From Adiantum capillus-veneris (Eukaryota > Streptophyta > Polypodiopsida > Polypodiales > Pteridaceae), in the NCBI GenBank assembly GCA_014529385.2, contig CM043958.1:92812741-92876740 (forward strand): DNA of 64,000 bases, given 5' to 3'. Shown piece by piece: positions 43,665 to 55,340 of the stretch. Every line of letters starts with the position of its first letter. The stretch's first letter is position 1. The translations under genes and the position numbers were made by a program. The notes under the pieces are model-generated. The model worked only from the letters and a program-made list of their open reading frames with translations, did not search any database and was not told the origin of the DNA.

Positions 43665-44052
43665 ACAAGGTTTCTCTTTTCTTGCTCAAGAAGGGAGGTC
43701 CTCAAGCTAGCTATAAATGGTTGTTATTATTAATTGCAATTGAGTAAGTAGAATAGGGATTTTTCAGCCTTGCAGTGTACCTGCCTTCATGCAGATAACG
43801 GGGCATCACCGTGGAGAGCTATGGTCTTAATAGTGGATTCCTACGGGACTTGCCTACGGCTTAACCACTATTGAGCTATTAGAAGATTGACAGGAGCCGA
43901 TGTTGTTTTGGTGTTGAAAGACCCTCTCTTCTATTCCTTACAATTAATGATATTTGAGCCACGGGTACAGTAGCTTGAGTGCTTTTCTAAAGGGGTAAAG
44001 AGGAGCAGCAACTAGGGCTTGAAGTGCCAAAGTACACCTAAAAATTGTTAGA
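43665..44052 (+). other. Element H leader
   Basis: About 390 bases between primer site and Gag start, with no gene seen. Confidence 0.6.
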
Positions 44053-44597
44053 ATGGCTGATGATAGTAAAGAGAGTGAAATTAATGTTGATAGCTTTGAT
44101 TTTGCTAATGAGCAGGCTCCTAATGATGCCCCTGTGCTTGTTAACTACCTTGTTTCTAGGCTTCAACAAGCCATGGGCAATCTAAACCTCCAAAGTGAAG
44201 TGCAATGGCGGCTTTGTGCTCATGGGATTCTCCAGACTCCCCACCATGATGAGAGAGTACCTAGGAAGCCTCCTTGCGAGACTTCCAAAAGAGGCCTCTC
44301 TCCGATTCGGGAAGAAGAAGAGGATCCATACGAAGGGCTCAAAAACTTTCTTCTTGATGACGCATCTCCTTCTCAAAGGAGAATTCAAGAGCCCCCACCA
44401 AAGGAATGAGAAAGAAGTGAGTCTCCTGCCACTTTGGCAGAGATGGCTCCACAAAGACGACGGGCAAAACACTCTCCATCACCTTCCAAATGGAGAAGAC
44501 CATCGCACACTTCTCCACACCATAATTCAAAGAGGGTTGATAAAAAACAAGAGAAGAAAAAGGTGAGAAAGAGATCACCCTCTTCTCCATCCTCTTC
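44053..44597 (+). pseudogene. Element H Gag, N-terminal part
   Basis: The ATG at 44053 opens MADDSKESEINVDSFDFANE, followed by VNYLVSRLQQAMGNLNLQ and an acidic EEEEDPYEG segment. A TGA at 44407 sits in a KE-x-ERSES context and probably replaces CGA. The same frame then continues as a basic Ser/Arg-rich region (QRRRAKHSPSPSKWRRPSH) up to the Copia-3 target site. Gag resumes at 50185. The overlapping 44195-44566 frame is a shadow. Confidence 0.75.
44593..44597. other. Target-site duplication of Copia-3 (left)
   Basis: TCTTC, repeated at 50185-50189. Confidence 0.92.
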
Positions 44598-45412
44598 TGT
44601 TAGGAAATAAGACGTAGCTAAATAGATAATTGAGTAGATTACTTAATGGAGAGAGACAAATTTACATACAAGAGATTATAGAGTAGAGAGAGAGAGAGAG
44701 AGAGAGTACACACGATATACGTGGTTCACCCAATGTGGGCTACGTCCACGAGAAAGAAGTCACTCAATGGCTTTAGTACTTCAAAACAAGAAGTAGTTTA
44801 CAAAGGGATTATACCCTTAATGGAGCTCCCGCCTTGCTTCACTCTCACCACCTCACACTCACCTTGTTGCATCAACTTCACACTATGAAATGTGTGTAGA
44901 AATGGCCTCCTTTTATAGGCCAAAAGGGCTGCCCTCTCTCATGAGAGGCAGCCATATGTAGCCGCCCTTGTGTAGATAAGTCCAAATCGGACCTTTCAAT
45001 CCGCCCATGTGTGGCTGCCCTTGAGAAGACAAGTCCGCTTTTGAATTCGGCCACCGGCCATTGAATTCAGCCACCGGCCATTGACTTCCGACCACCGGCC
45101 ATTTACTACCGACCACCGGCCACCAACCATTGACTACCGACCACCGGCCAACCGACCGGTTGTTTTCCGACCCCTTTCCGGCCGCCGGCCGGCCATAATA
45201 TTCCGGCAAAAAGGAATATTCCGACGAAGAAGAAAAAAAGTCTCGGGGACGGAAGGCCCCTGAAGTTGCCCCTGATTTTTTGCCATTAAAATTTTGGTTT
45301 TCAGCGAGTGATTTTCCTTCACGCACGATGGCTTCTCCTCATAATGGGGGCCTTACAAATGTGCGCTTTTACCACAGAAGATTACAAGGTAAATCAGGCT
45401 CCATACTTAACA
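44598..45412 (-). repeat. Copia-3 3' LTR, 815 bp
   Basis: On the - strand it starts TGTTAAGTATGG and ends CCTAACA. A TATA box (CCTATAAAAG) lies at 44910-44919, and an (AG)n run near 44686. Confidence 0.93.
45036..45190 (-). repeat. Minisatellite in Copia-3 3' LTR
   Basis: Units of about 20 bp built on ccaccggccattgacttccga repeat about six times with variation. The 5' LTR has fewer units at 49869-49945. Confidence 0.8.
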
Positions 45413-45427
45413 ATCTCCCACTTGGAG
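45413..45427 (-). other. Polypurine tract of Copia-3
   Basis: CTCCAAGTGGGAGAT on the - strand abuts the 3' LTR. Confidence 0.75.
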
Positions 45428-45472
45428 ACTGATCTCAAAACCAAACATGTGGCTGCTTTCCATCCTGACTTC

Positions 45473-47217
45473 TTATCCTTGAATGCCGATTGAGGATGAG
45501 CAAAAGCTCAACTTCTCCTTGTTGACCACCTTTGTAAACATGTCTACAGGATTTTCACTTGTACGCACCTTTTCTAGCTTTAGATGTCCCTCTTCCAAAA
45601 GAGTGCGTATGAAGTGATATCTCACCTCAATGTTCTTTGTCCTTGAATGAAAGGCTGAGTTCTTTGCAAGATGGATAGCGCTTTGGCTATCATTGCACAA
45701 GACACAATTGTCTTGTTTGAATCCAAGCTCTTCTAAGAATCTGTGAAGCCACAGAATTTCTTTGCTTGCCTACGTCATTGCTACCTACTCTGCTTCCGTG
45801 GTAGGAAGTGAAACCACTTTCTGTAGCTTTGAAGCCCAGCTTACTGCTGTGCCTCCAACTGTGAACACATATCCAGTAGTGCTCCTTCGAGTATCTTTGT
45901 CACCTGCCATATCTCCATCAGCATACCCTTCTAGAAAAATATCAATTCCTCCAAAATACAAAGCATTTGTTGTTGTCCCTTTTAGATACCTAAGTATCCA
46001 CTTCACAGCTTGCCAATGCTCTTTACCTCGGTTGTCCATGAACCTACTCACAACTCCCACTGCATGTGCAATGTCTGGCCTTGTCCAGACCATAGCATAC
46101 ATTAGAGAACCTACCGTTGCAGAATATGGAACTTTAGACATATAGGCTATCTCCTTTTGTGTCTTTGGATACATATCCTTTGTTAGTTTAAAGTGACCAG
46201 CCAAAGGTGTAGAAACTGGTTTTGCATTTTGCATTGCAAACCTTTCTAGTACCTTCTTGATGTAATCTTCTTGAGATAGCTTTATTATCTTCTTCGTCCT
46301 GTCCCTTGATATTTTCATACCAAGTATCCTCTTTGCAGCACCTAAATATTTCATTGAAAAGATTTAGATAGCTTCTCTTTTAGGTCTTTGATGTCCTGCA
46401 TGTTAGCACTTGCAGTCAACATGTCATCAACAACCAACATTAGGATGATGAATTTCCCATCTCCCAAATTCTTCGTGTAGACGCAGTGATCCGAGTTGCA
46501 TCTTGTGAATCTATGATCCAACATTCATCAATCAAACTTCAAGTACCATTGTCTTGATGCTTGTTTTAAACCATACAAGCTCTTCTTTAATCTGCAAACC
46601 ATTTTCTCCTTACCTTTTACTTCATACCCCTTTGGTTGAAGCATGTAGATTTTCTCCTCTAAGTCATCGTGAGGGAATGTTGTATTTACATCCATTTGCT
46701 CAAGACTTAGATCATGAGCAACCACAAGGCTTAAGACAAGCCTAATTGAATTCATTTTTACATCAAGAGAAAATATTTCATTGAAGTCAATACCTTTCTT
46801 TTGAGAAAAACCTTTTACCACAAGCTTAGACTTGTACCTTTTCTTCCCACCTTCTTCTTTCATCACCTTGTACACCCATTTGTTTTGAAGTGCCCGCTTA
46901 CCTTTAGGCAACTCAACCAATTCCCATGTTTGGTTGCGATGTAGTGAGTCCATCTCCACTTGCATGCTCTTCGTCCATTCTTCTTTGGATTCATGTTGCA
47001 TAGCTTCTTCGTATGATTCCGGCTCTCCAGAATCTGAGATCAAGAGATGGTTGAAGGAAGGAACAAACCTTTTTGGAGGTCTACTTGCTCTTGTATATCT
47101 TCTGGGAATAGGTTAAGGCTCCTCATTTGGTTGACGTTGTTGCACATTGTCACCGTTTGCAGTCCTTGAGTCTTCAGCATCCTCAAGCTCTATGTACTCA
47201 TCACCTGTTTCTTTTGT
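45473..47217 (-). pseudogene. Copia-3 reverse transcriptase and RNase H, broken
   Basis: Reverse transcriptase opens at 46528-47043 with SLHRNQTWELVELPKGKRAL, LEQMDVNTTFPHDDL and RLKKSLYGLKQASRQW. Between 46354 and 46528 stops interrupt the active site, read as LMLVVDDMLTAS, where Tyr of YVDD is Val. RNase H follows in 45785-46354 (TRPDIAHAVGVVSRF, DGDMAGDKDTRRSTTG) and 45473-45700 (CNDSQSAIHLAKNSAFHSRTK, VRYHFIRTLLEE). A break near 45705-45780 separates the last two. The region 47044-47217 is a linker with a TAA and a TAG replacing sense codons. Confidence 0.88.
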
Positions 47218-47577
47218 TTATTTTCTTTCCAAGTAATCTTTGTACATATTTTGTTCATTAAAAATTACATCCCTACTCCTTAAGATTTTAACATCTTCAG
47301 GATTCCATAGGCGATACCCAAAGTCACCTTCTCCATAGCCAATGAAGAAACACTTTTTGGACTTTGCATCTAGCTTTGATCTTAGGCTTCTATCAATGTG
47401 CATGAAAGCCTCACGCCCAAACACTTTGAGAAATGCATAATTCACCGGTTTACCTGTCCATGCCTCTTCTGGAACTCCCCTATCCAATGCCGTTGAGGGT
47501 GACCGATTGATTAAGTACACAGACGTACTTACAGCTTCCGCCCAAAGCTCAAGCGGTAGGCCTGCATGTAGCCGCAT
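47218..47577 (-). pseudogene. Copia-3 integrase C-terminal region
   Basis: It contains PLELWAEAVSTSVYLINRSPS, FLKVFGREAFMHIDRSLRSK and GYGEGDFGYRLWNPE, the integrase tail. It lies just after two TGA codons that probably replace CGA (between IME and MRLHAG). It ends at a stop in YLERK. Confidence 0.88.
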
Positions 47578-47586
47578 GCTTCATGG

Positions 47587-48942
47587 TCACTCCATGATTG
47601 TCCTGTTCATCCTTTCCAAAATTCCATTTTGTCCTTGGGGTTTTCCTTTGCCTCCGAATGCCATTGCTAGCACAAAGCTTTCAAAAGATTGGCTGCAATA
47701 TTCGCCTCCATTGTCGGATCTGAGGCATTTAACCTTGGTACCTGTTTCATTCTCCACAAAGGCTTTCCACTTTTGAAATATGGAAAATACATCGGATTTA
47801 TTCTTCATGACATAAACCCATGTTTTTCTAGTCGCATCGTCTATGAATGTTACGTAGTATAATGAGCCACCAAGTGATGGTGTACTTGCAAGACCCCAAA
47901 CATCAGAATGAACCAACTCAAGTTTTTTATTTTTTCTTTCATTTCTTGATTTTTGAAATTTTACCCTCTTTTGTTTACCATAAACACAATCTTCACAGAA
48001 CTCTAAGTCCACTTCTTTCAAACCTGGTAGAAGCTTCTTTGTTTGAAGGATTTGCATTCCTTTGGAACTCATATGCCCAAGTCGGTAGTGCCACACCGCA
48101 TTGTCAACTTCTGTAGTTGTTGCACAAGCTAAAGGTTGCGTGCTAATAGTACACAAGTAAAGTGTACCGACCTTTTCTCCCTTGGCAACCACCAAAGATC
48201 CCTTTGAGATCTTCCACCGTTTGTTTTCGAATGCAATATTGTGACCTTCATCGTCAAATTTTCCTGTAGAGATCAATTTTTTGCAAAGAGAAGGAACATG
48301 CCTAACATCTTTAAGCTTCCATTCATTTCCATTAGCAGTTTTGACAGAAACTGTACCTTTGCCGACAATCTCACAAGCTTCATCATCTCCCAAGTATACA
48401 TACCCAAAATTACCTTTGGTGTAGTCTTGGAAATGTTGCTTGTGTGGTGTCGCATGGAATGAAGCCCCGGAATCTACTATCCAGGAATTAGACACATTGT
48501 CTAATGAGAGAATTAGAGCATCTTGCTCTACTTTACCTGCCACATTGGCCTCCGATGTTGGCTTGTTGTCTTGAGACTCCGTCTCCTTCTTCTTCTTGGA
48601 CCAGCAATCCTTCTTGACGTGGCCCTTCTTGCCGCAGTTCCAACATTCAAGAACTGACTTTGTTCGTGACTTGCTCCGTCTTGAGCGATCACGACCCTTT
48701 TGGTTTTTGAACCTCTCCTTAGGCCTTCCTCTTGTTTCCACTGATAGTGCAGCACTTGATGATTCTCCTGTGCTTCTCCTTCGCATTTCCTCGCTTAGGA
48801 GAACACCCACAACATCATCAAACTTAAGAGTATTTGTGCCAGAGATAGAATTACTTACAGCCATCACAAGGATGTCCCAACTATCCAGTAGAGATGATTG
48901 TATAAGGAGAGCTCGCACTTCGTCATCAAAGTTGATTTTCAC
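47587..48942 (-). pseudogene. Copia-3 Gag C-terminus, protease and integrase core
   Basis: The 451-residue open stretch has a zinc knuckle CWNCGKKGHVKKDC and protease WIVDSGASFHATPHK with an intact active site. The pre-integrase block VWHYRLGHMSSKGMQ and CEDCVYGKQ comes next, then integrase HSDVWGLASTPSLGGSLYY, FIDDATRKTWVY, LRSDNGGEYC and the catalytic Glu region LERMNRTIME. It is joined in frame to 48946-49353 through a TGA. Confidence 0.92.
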
Positions 48943-48945
48943 CGA

Positions 48946-49353
48946 TCAAAGTTGACTTATGTTTGTGTTAAATTCATTTAGGTGTTCTGCAACTGAACCA
49001 TTCTCTGCCATCTTTAGATTGAACAAGCGCTTCATAAGAAATACCTTATTGGATGCCGATGGTTTCTCGTAGAAGTCGTCAAGTGACTTCATCAAGTCCT
49101 CTGTGGTCTTCATCTCTGAAACATTGAAGGCCACCATTGACGCTAAGCTTAACCAGATTGTTCCCAGTGCCTTTCGATCAAGGACAATCCATGCTTCATC
49201 TGCCATCGTTGCGGGCTTCTTTGCAAGACCGCCTAGTGGCAAATAGAGGTCCTTCTGGTAGAGATAGTCTTCAATCTGCATCTTCCAATGTTGGTAGTTT
49301 TTGCCATTGAACTTCTCAATCTTGAGCTTCCCTTCCTCCGCCATAACTCCCAC
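48946..49353 (-). pseudogene. Copia-3 Gag N-terminus
   Basis: It starts at 49353 (MGVMAEEGKLKIEKFNGKNY), then WKMQIEDYLYQKDLYLPLGG and MKSLDDFYEKPSASNKVFL. It stops at a TGA in the EFNTNISQL context, with the same frame continuing immediately as KINFDDEVRALL. Confidence 0.9.
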
Positions 49354-49403
49354 TCAATTCAAGGAATCCTTTCCTTGGGATAATTTAGCTACGAGCAAAC
49401 CTT

Positions 49404-49415
49404 GCTCTGATACCA
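49404..49415 (-). other. Primer binding site of Copia-3
   Basis: TGGTATCAGAGC on the - strand, the exact initiator-tRNA-Met site, 2 bases from the LTR. Confidence 0.92.
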
Positions 49416-49417
49416 GT

Positions 49418-50184
49418 TGTTAGGAAATAAGACGTAGCTAAATAGATAATTGAGTAGATTACTTAATGGAGAGAGACAAATTTACATATAGGAGATTATA
49501 GAGTAGAGAGACAGAGAGAGAGAGAGAGAGTACACACGATATACGTGGTTCACCCAATGTGGGCTACGTCCACGGGAAAGCAGCCACTCAATGGCTTTAG
49601 TACTTCAAAACAAGAAGTAGTTTACAAAGGGATTATACCCTTAATGGAGCTCCCGCCTTGCTTCACTCTCACCACCTCACACTCACCTTGTTGCATCAAC
49701 TTCACACGATGAAATGTGTGTAGAAATGGCCTTCTTTTATAGGCCAAAAGGGCTGCCCTCTCTCATGAGAGGTAGCCATGTGTAGCCGCCCTTGTGTAAA
49801 TAAGTCCAAATCGGACCCTTCAATCCGCCCATGTGTGGCTGCCCTTGAGAAGACAAGTCCGCTTTTGAATTCGGCCACCGGCCACCGGCCATTGACTTCC
49901 GACCACCGGCCACCGTCCATTGACTACCGGCCACCGAACAACCGACCGGTTGTTTTTCGACCACTTTCTGGCCGTCGTCTGGCCATAATATTCCGGCAAA
50001 AAGGAATATTTCGACGAAGAAAAAAAAGTCTCGGGGGCTGCCCCTGATTTTTGGCCGTTAAAATTTTGGTTTTTGGCGAGTAATTTTTCTTCACACACGA
50101 TGGCTTCTCCTCATAATGGGGACCTTACAAATGTGCGCTTTTACCACAGAAGATTACAAGGTAAATCAGGCTCCATACTTAACA
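49418..50184 (-). repeat. Copia-3 5' LTR, 767 bp
   Basis: It has the same termini as the 3' LTR. It is 48 bp shorter, chiefly in the GC-rich minisatellite. A TATA box lies at about 49734-49742. Confidence 0.93.
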
Positions 50185-51220
50185 TCTTCCTCTTATGAAG
50201 AAAGTGATGGTGCGGACAAGGAGGACAAAGGCCAGAAAGAGATCACCCTCTCCTCCATCTTCCTCAAATTCTTTATCTTTTGAAGAAAGCTATGGTCCAA
50301 CTTTTGAACCATAAAAAATAAGAGGCCATAGGAAATCCTATGCCGCATGGAAGAGATCGTCCAAGCTCAAGAAGTTCAAAGAGGGAGGAAAGAGCATCTC
50401 TTTCCTTACCTATGATGGCACCTTTGGTGCTACAAACAAAGTCTTGGCTTTCATCCAACAATTTGATGCGGCGTTTGGAGATGAGGGCTTTACGGAGTCC
50501 TTTAAGCTATGCCATGTAGCTATGCACTTCAAAATTCCGCCAAGCAATGGTGGTCTAGCCTACGGGCAAACGGTGAAGCTCCACAAACATGGGAAGCTTT
50601 AAGAGCTTCCATCATGAAGCAGTTTTTGGCCACCGATGCCAAAGACAAAGTACTCACCGAATGGTGAATCTTGAAGCTCTCTCCCTATGAATCCATTCAC
50701 AAATATGTAGACAAATTTTGGGATTTACATCTCAAAGCCACTATCTTCAAAAAGATGGATTTTGGAGTGCGGGCTTAACTGAAGAAATGGCAGAGTATGT
50801 CAACTCCCAAAGGCCACGCACTATATCTGCGATCATACAGCATACCATGGTGGCTTCACGAATCAATTTCCAAACAGGGGCTAAGAGAAATCCTAAGCCC
50901 ACGGAAAGCAAGGGTTTCAATGAGCCTAAGAGGAAGGACAATGTCCAAAAGTCTTCTAAGGGCAATTCTAATAACAGCAAAGCTAAGGAGAAGGGAGTTT
51001 ACAAAGGCAAAAACAAACTCTCTCTTGAAGAGCTTGAGCGTTATCACAAGGATAACCGTTGTTTCAAATGCGGCAAGCACCTGGAGAGCAAGAGCATGTG
51101 TACCGCGCTTGCCCCCAAAAGAACCCCCGCCATGAGCCTCCTAGAGCTACCTTGGTCAAAATCCAAGAAGAGGAAGCTCACCACAAAGGATCTCCTCTAT
51201 GCCATGCTTGGGGAAAGGTA
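50185..51220 (+). pseudogene. Element H Gag, C-terminal part with zinc knuckle
   Basis: After the target duplication Gag resumes. The Gag core is read in pieces near 50390-50760: FKEGGKSISFLTYDGTFG, KVLAFIQQFDAAFGDEGF, QTWEALRASIMKQFL and KYVDKFWDLHLKATIF. The open part 50718-51221 contains GLTEEMAEYVNSQRPRTISA and a basic region, then the knuckle starting NRCFKCGK. A small indel near 51080 means the knuckle ends (EHVYRACPQKN) in the next frame. Several stops lie between the pieces. Confidence 0.8.
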
Positions 51221-51834
51221 AGAGAACATGATGATTTTATTCTCTTTGACCCTGGTTATACTCAGAATTTCATTTCCACAAAGTTGTCCACCAAGCTAGG
51301 CATCCAAGCCTATGAGATGGGAGATGTCCTACCCGCAGATGGTGCTTGCAAGGGGAAGGAAGCTTTAGTCACTCCCTTAATTGGGAAATAGAGGCTCCAT
51401 GTCCAAAGCTATGTGGAGAAAGAGGACTTCTTTATCTCTCCTCTCAAGCATGAGGATGTAATCCTAGGGGCACCATGGTTTGATCGCATGGCTGCCAATG
51501 TTAAATTCCCTAAAAGGAAAATCTACTTTAGGTTTAGGAAAAAAGATATGTACATAGATGCTAAGGAGTTGGGTAACACCATACCCCTTGTACATACGCA
51601 AGCTTTCAATAAGTCGATAAAGAGCTCTATTTTTGTGTACATGATTTTTATTAAAGATTCTCAAAATGAACCTAATGTTTTAGCAAAACAACATATAAAC
51701 AATCACAAGGAATTAGAGTTATCCAATTTTCTCAAGCGAATTCAAGATGTTTTTATTGACGACATTCCTTGTGAACTACCTCCTAAATGAGGCAATGATG
51801 ACCATGCAATTGAACTTCTTTCAGGAAGTTCACC
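51059..51834 (+). pseudogene. Element H protease and link to polymerase
   Basis: Protease reads FILFDPGYTQNFISTKLSTKL, with DPG where DSG or DTG is expected, so activity is doubtful. After a TAG near 51389 it continues (51413-51790) with YVEKEDFFISPL and VILGAPWFDRMAANVKFPKR, the conserved C-terminal half. A linker runs to a TGA near 51788. Confidence 0.82.
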
Positions 51835-52157
51835 GCCTAACAAACCTCCTTGTAGAGTTTCTCAAGCTCAACAAGAGGAGATTATGGGGCAAGTGCATGA
51901 GTTAGCTAAGAGGGCATGGTTAGGCCTAGCTCATCTCCATTTTGCTCACCCGTGCTATTAGTGCAAAAGAAACATGGCACATATCATATGTGTGTCGACT
52001 ATAGAGCACTAAATTGGATCACTATCAAAAATAGGTTTCCCGTTCCACGGGTAGAAGACCTATTTGATAAGCTACAAGGGTTGACCTACTTTAGTAGAAT
52101 TGACCTAAAAGGTGGCTACCATCAAATAAGGATAGTTGATCAAGACATTAAGACCGT
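51835..52157 (+). pseudogene. Element H reverse transcriptase, left part
   Basis: It has PSSSPFCSPVLLVQKKHGTY, MCVDYRALNWITIKNRFPVPR and YFSRIDLKGGYHQIRI with the first catalytic Asp, a typical Ty3 palm. It is cut after QDIKT by the family-C insertion and continues at 63394. Confidence 0.92.
52153..52157. other. Target-site duplication of the family-C element (left)
   Basis: accgt here and accgc at 63394-63398, one mismatch. Confidence 0.75.
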
Positions 52158-53094
52158 TGTTTGGAGGTGATAACAACATACAAGTGCCCACCTAACCAAG
52201 GCGCCCGTTGGGTCAGCCGACCAAAGTTTTGATGTGGTCACATTATTATTCCGATGTTTAATACATCAAACCCTGTAAAAACCTAATGACAATCGTCTAT
52301 GTCAAGTCTAAATCGAAGATGTAATTTTTCCAATGATGTATGTAAAGGTCCATGAGAAGTTGGCCGCCGGCCACTTTAGAAAGCCCTAGGTATATAATAC
52401 ACTAAGGTTAGTGGGAAAGAGAGATTATTTTTTGAAGATAAGTGACTATTGTGTTACGCACACAGAGCTACCTCTTTGCCTCAACTTGTAATCATCGCTT
52501 CTGTGGCTACGGTAATCCAAATTTAGTTTTGTTTCTTGCATTGTGTTCCTCTTACTCTGCTCTTTCATTCAAGTGTAAGCATTCAAGATTCGGTGAAGGT
52601 TTCAAACGCATCCGTTTAGGCCTTAAATCGTTGTTTTGAGTGTTTATATGCGTATTTTATGTTGTTTTGACCCTAGGAGAGGCTTTAGGGACCCAAAAAC
52701 GACCCTTTAGGGTCATCCATTTATTGTTTTTGCCCAATGTGGGACGAATGATCACGATCCATGTACCTTCCCAGAATGCTGTGAGACAGTGATAGGATAT
52801 GTTCCTGATAGTCCCCTGTAGCTTTCCTTAAGTTTCATGCGATTCCGATATGAATTGCATGGTGAACGGGCATGATGACTATAGAGCTGTGTAGACGGAC
52901 ATAGGCAGATTACTTGGTTTTAGTGCGATTGATTTGCTTGTAGAGTTAGTAGTTGCATCTCTTCGAGTTCACTTCATTACAGTTGACATCCTAATGAGTT
53001 TCCATGCCTCATCCGAGTCGCTTCCCTGGTATTGATATTTATGTTGATGCCTGAAGGCTATGCTATGGACGTCCGTTGCGGCTACCCGCAAACA
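52158..53094 (+). repeat. Family-C 5' LTR, 937 bp
   Basis: It runs from TGTTTGGAGG to GCAAACA and matches 62456-63393 with scattered differences. A TATA box (TATATAAT) lies at 52391-52398. One altered copy of the leader palindrome lies at 52749-52760. Confidence 0.93.
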
Positions 53095-53095
53095 T

Positions 53096-53113
53096 TGGCG
53101 CCGTTGCCGGGGA
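53096..53113 (+). other. Primer binding site of the family-C element (tRNA-Asp type)
   Basis: TGGCGCCGTTGCCGGGGA, one base after the LTR, is complementary to the 3' end of plant tRNA-Asp. Confidence 0.88.
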
Positions 53114-53399
53114 ATGAATCTTAGGTGATGAGTGACCGAGTGCGTATTCAGAGTTTTCTTATTGTTCCAGAAGATAATTTCCATTCCATTTACATTTCAG
53201 TGAAGCATCTAGATAGGGGTTTAGTGCTTAGTGGAGTCTAGGGTCGGTGGACTGGCTAGATCTACTCTCGAGAGATATAGGGAGTTGTGAGTGAGGGTGC
53301 TTTAAGAATTTTTCTCTTCAAATTTATTTGTATTGATTGAGTACTGATCCATCATCTGTTTTTTATCCTGTTTGTTTTGTTTGATTCATTTCTTTATGT

Positions 53400-55340
53400 T
53401 CTTTCATTTCTGTACTTAGGAGTAGGATAAGTAAATCACATTCCAATCAGATTTGGGGCAAAAGTGAGAGCCAAAAAACCAGAAAACCATAACTTTGGCA
53501 AAAGGGCCATAAGACTATGAAATTAGAAAATATGACCAAACAGAGCTGAAATTGATTCAAATCACAAAGTGGTAGCACCAAACACTGGGAAATACTTGTC
53601 AGAGAGAGACTGTAAAATTTCATCAAATTTGGCTCTTATACTACGATCGCGATCGGTGTACCTCTATGCCAGAATTGGACAAGATTTGTTGTGTGCCTTC
53701 CTGATAGGATTCTAAACAAGTTTGTCTAAAGCAACCACACCCAAAAACATCAAAAATCAAGGAAATCAGGCCACTTGTGTAAAACTAGCCTGACATACCC
53801 AAAAAGTGTAAAATCTTGGCTTTTGGTGATCCAAATGCAAAAAGACTTGGGGGATAGCCTTAAAACATCAGTGTCTACAAGCATGACAAATTTGGTCTAA
53901 TTTGGGCTCAGAACTACGATCGCGATCAGTGTACCTAAGTGTCAGATTTTGACCAGATTTCATCTGTGGGATCCTCAGGTGTATACAAACATAAAATTCT
54001 AAAGGACCTAGGGCCTGAAACCTCAAAATACCTGTCAAACCATATGAATATAGATCCAAGTCAAAAACTACTAATCTGGCATAGAAATTGACTTTCAGTA
54101 GACCAAAACACATCAAAACTGGGAAGAAACCATGCAGAGGGATAGCCTGTGCGTAGGACAAGCCTAGGTAACTCTCAAATCCCAAATCAAACATCAAAAT
54201 CAATCAAACCTGATGAAATTGGAAAATCAGGCACTTCATACCAAGAAACTATAAATTCTTGACTTTTTTGAGTCCAAATACAAAAGTGTTTGGCAGGTAG
54301 TCTTAAAATAGCCTAGTGAACAAGTTGGTGAAGTTTCATACAATTTGGGCTCCAAACTACGATCGCGATTCTGGTACCTCAGTCCCAGATCTGACCCAGA
54401 TTTGACCCACACATACACCTAGGTTATATAAGATACCAGGAGTTTTCAAAATTCAAAAAAGTGACCAAAATAGCCAAAAATAGCAGACAGTCAGAAAACC
54501 ACTACAGTAGACCAAGATCTGGTGAAAACTTGACTTTTTCTTGTCCAAATTCAAAAAGATTTGGGGAGTAGACTGTACACATCATTGTCTACCATATCCA
54601 CAAGTTTCACGTGAAAAGGAGTTGGTACTACGATCGCGATCGGTGTACCATAGTGACATTTTGAGTTGAGACTTGGTGAGTAGGTAGCTGATAACTAGAC
54701 AAACAACTTTCTCAAAAGAACCAGGGTCAAAAAACCAAAAGACAGTTTTCAAATACAGAAAACACTGATCACTGATCCTTCAGACCAAAATTTTGAGAAA
54801 ATTCAAGTTTTTGTGATCCAAATGCAAAGTGGGTTTGGGAATAGACTAATCATACCCATGTCTATCAACTCCTAAAATTTCATGCAAAAAGGAGCTGGAA
54901 CTATGATCGCGATCGGTGTACCCCAATGACATTTTGGATTGAAAATTTATGAGTAGGTAGCTGACATCTAGTGCAACATATTTTCCAAAAGGAGCAAGGT
55001 CAAAAAAGCAAAAGAAAGTGGTCAAAAGTCCCAATTACACAATCAGGCCAATAACCGCAAAACCACCTGGGATTTGGGTTTTCATTGGTCAAAACATCTC
55101 CAAATTCAAAAATACAAAGACACTTGGTATCAAGACATCAAGGGCTAGCTACTGTGCAAAAATCTTCCAAATCTATGACATGGGGTCAACGATCGCGATC
55201 GGTGTACCTATCCATAGTGAGGGTATTTGACTTCATAAGTTTGTAGACCTACTTGAGTACATCCCAAATCTCAAGTTTGACTGAAAAATACCCTCTGGAA
55301 GCCAAGATACAAGCACAAAATCTCTTTGTGTCATGATCCT
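53400..55340 (+). repeat. Family-C leader with about 270-bp repeats centred on a palindrome
   Basis: CGATCGCGATCG followed by gtgtacc occurs at 53644, 53917 (last base changed), 54360 (end changed), 54631, 54904 (first base changed) and 55190. Spacings are 273, 443, 271, 273 and 286 bases. Flanking phrases (tttgggctc..actacgatcg, ccaaatgcaaaa..ttggg) recur too, so these are tandem units, with one lacking the palindrome in the long gap. No coding frame is seen. Confidence 0.88.

Larger units (their letters stand above)
44598..50184 (-). mobile_element. Copia-3: complete Ty1/Copia element, 5.6 kb
   Basis: LTRs at 44598-45412 and 49418-50184 enclose gag, protease, integrase, reverse transcriptase and RNase H on the - strand. 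The TCTTC target duplication is perfect. The two LTRs differ mainly in the copy number of a GC-rich minisatellite. The polyprotein has several nonsense changes and small indels. Confidence 0.95.

Noticed and set aside
49404-49415. TGGTATCAGAGC as a tRNA gene fragment
   Set aside because: Its position beside the LTR shows it is a primer binding site. No tRNA arms flank it.
53640-55205. CRISPR-like array from the repeated palindrome
   Set aside because: Repeats are about 270 bp apart with related, not unique, spacers, and lie in a plant retrotransposon leader.
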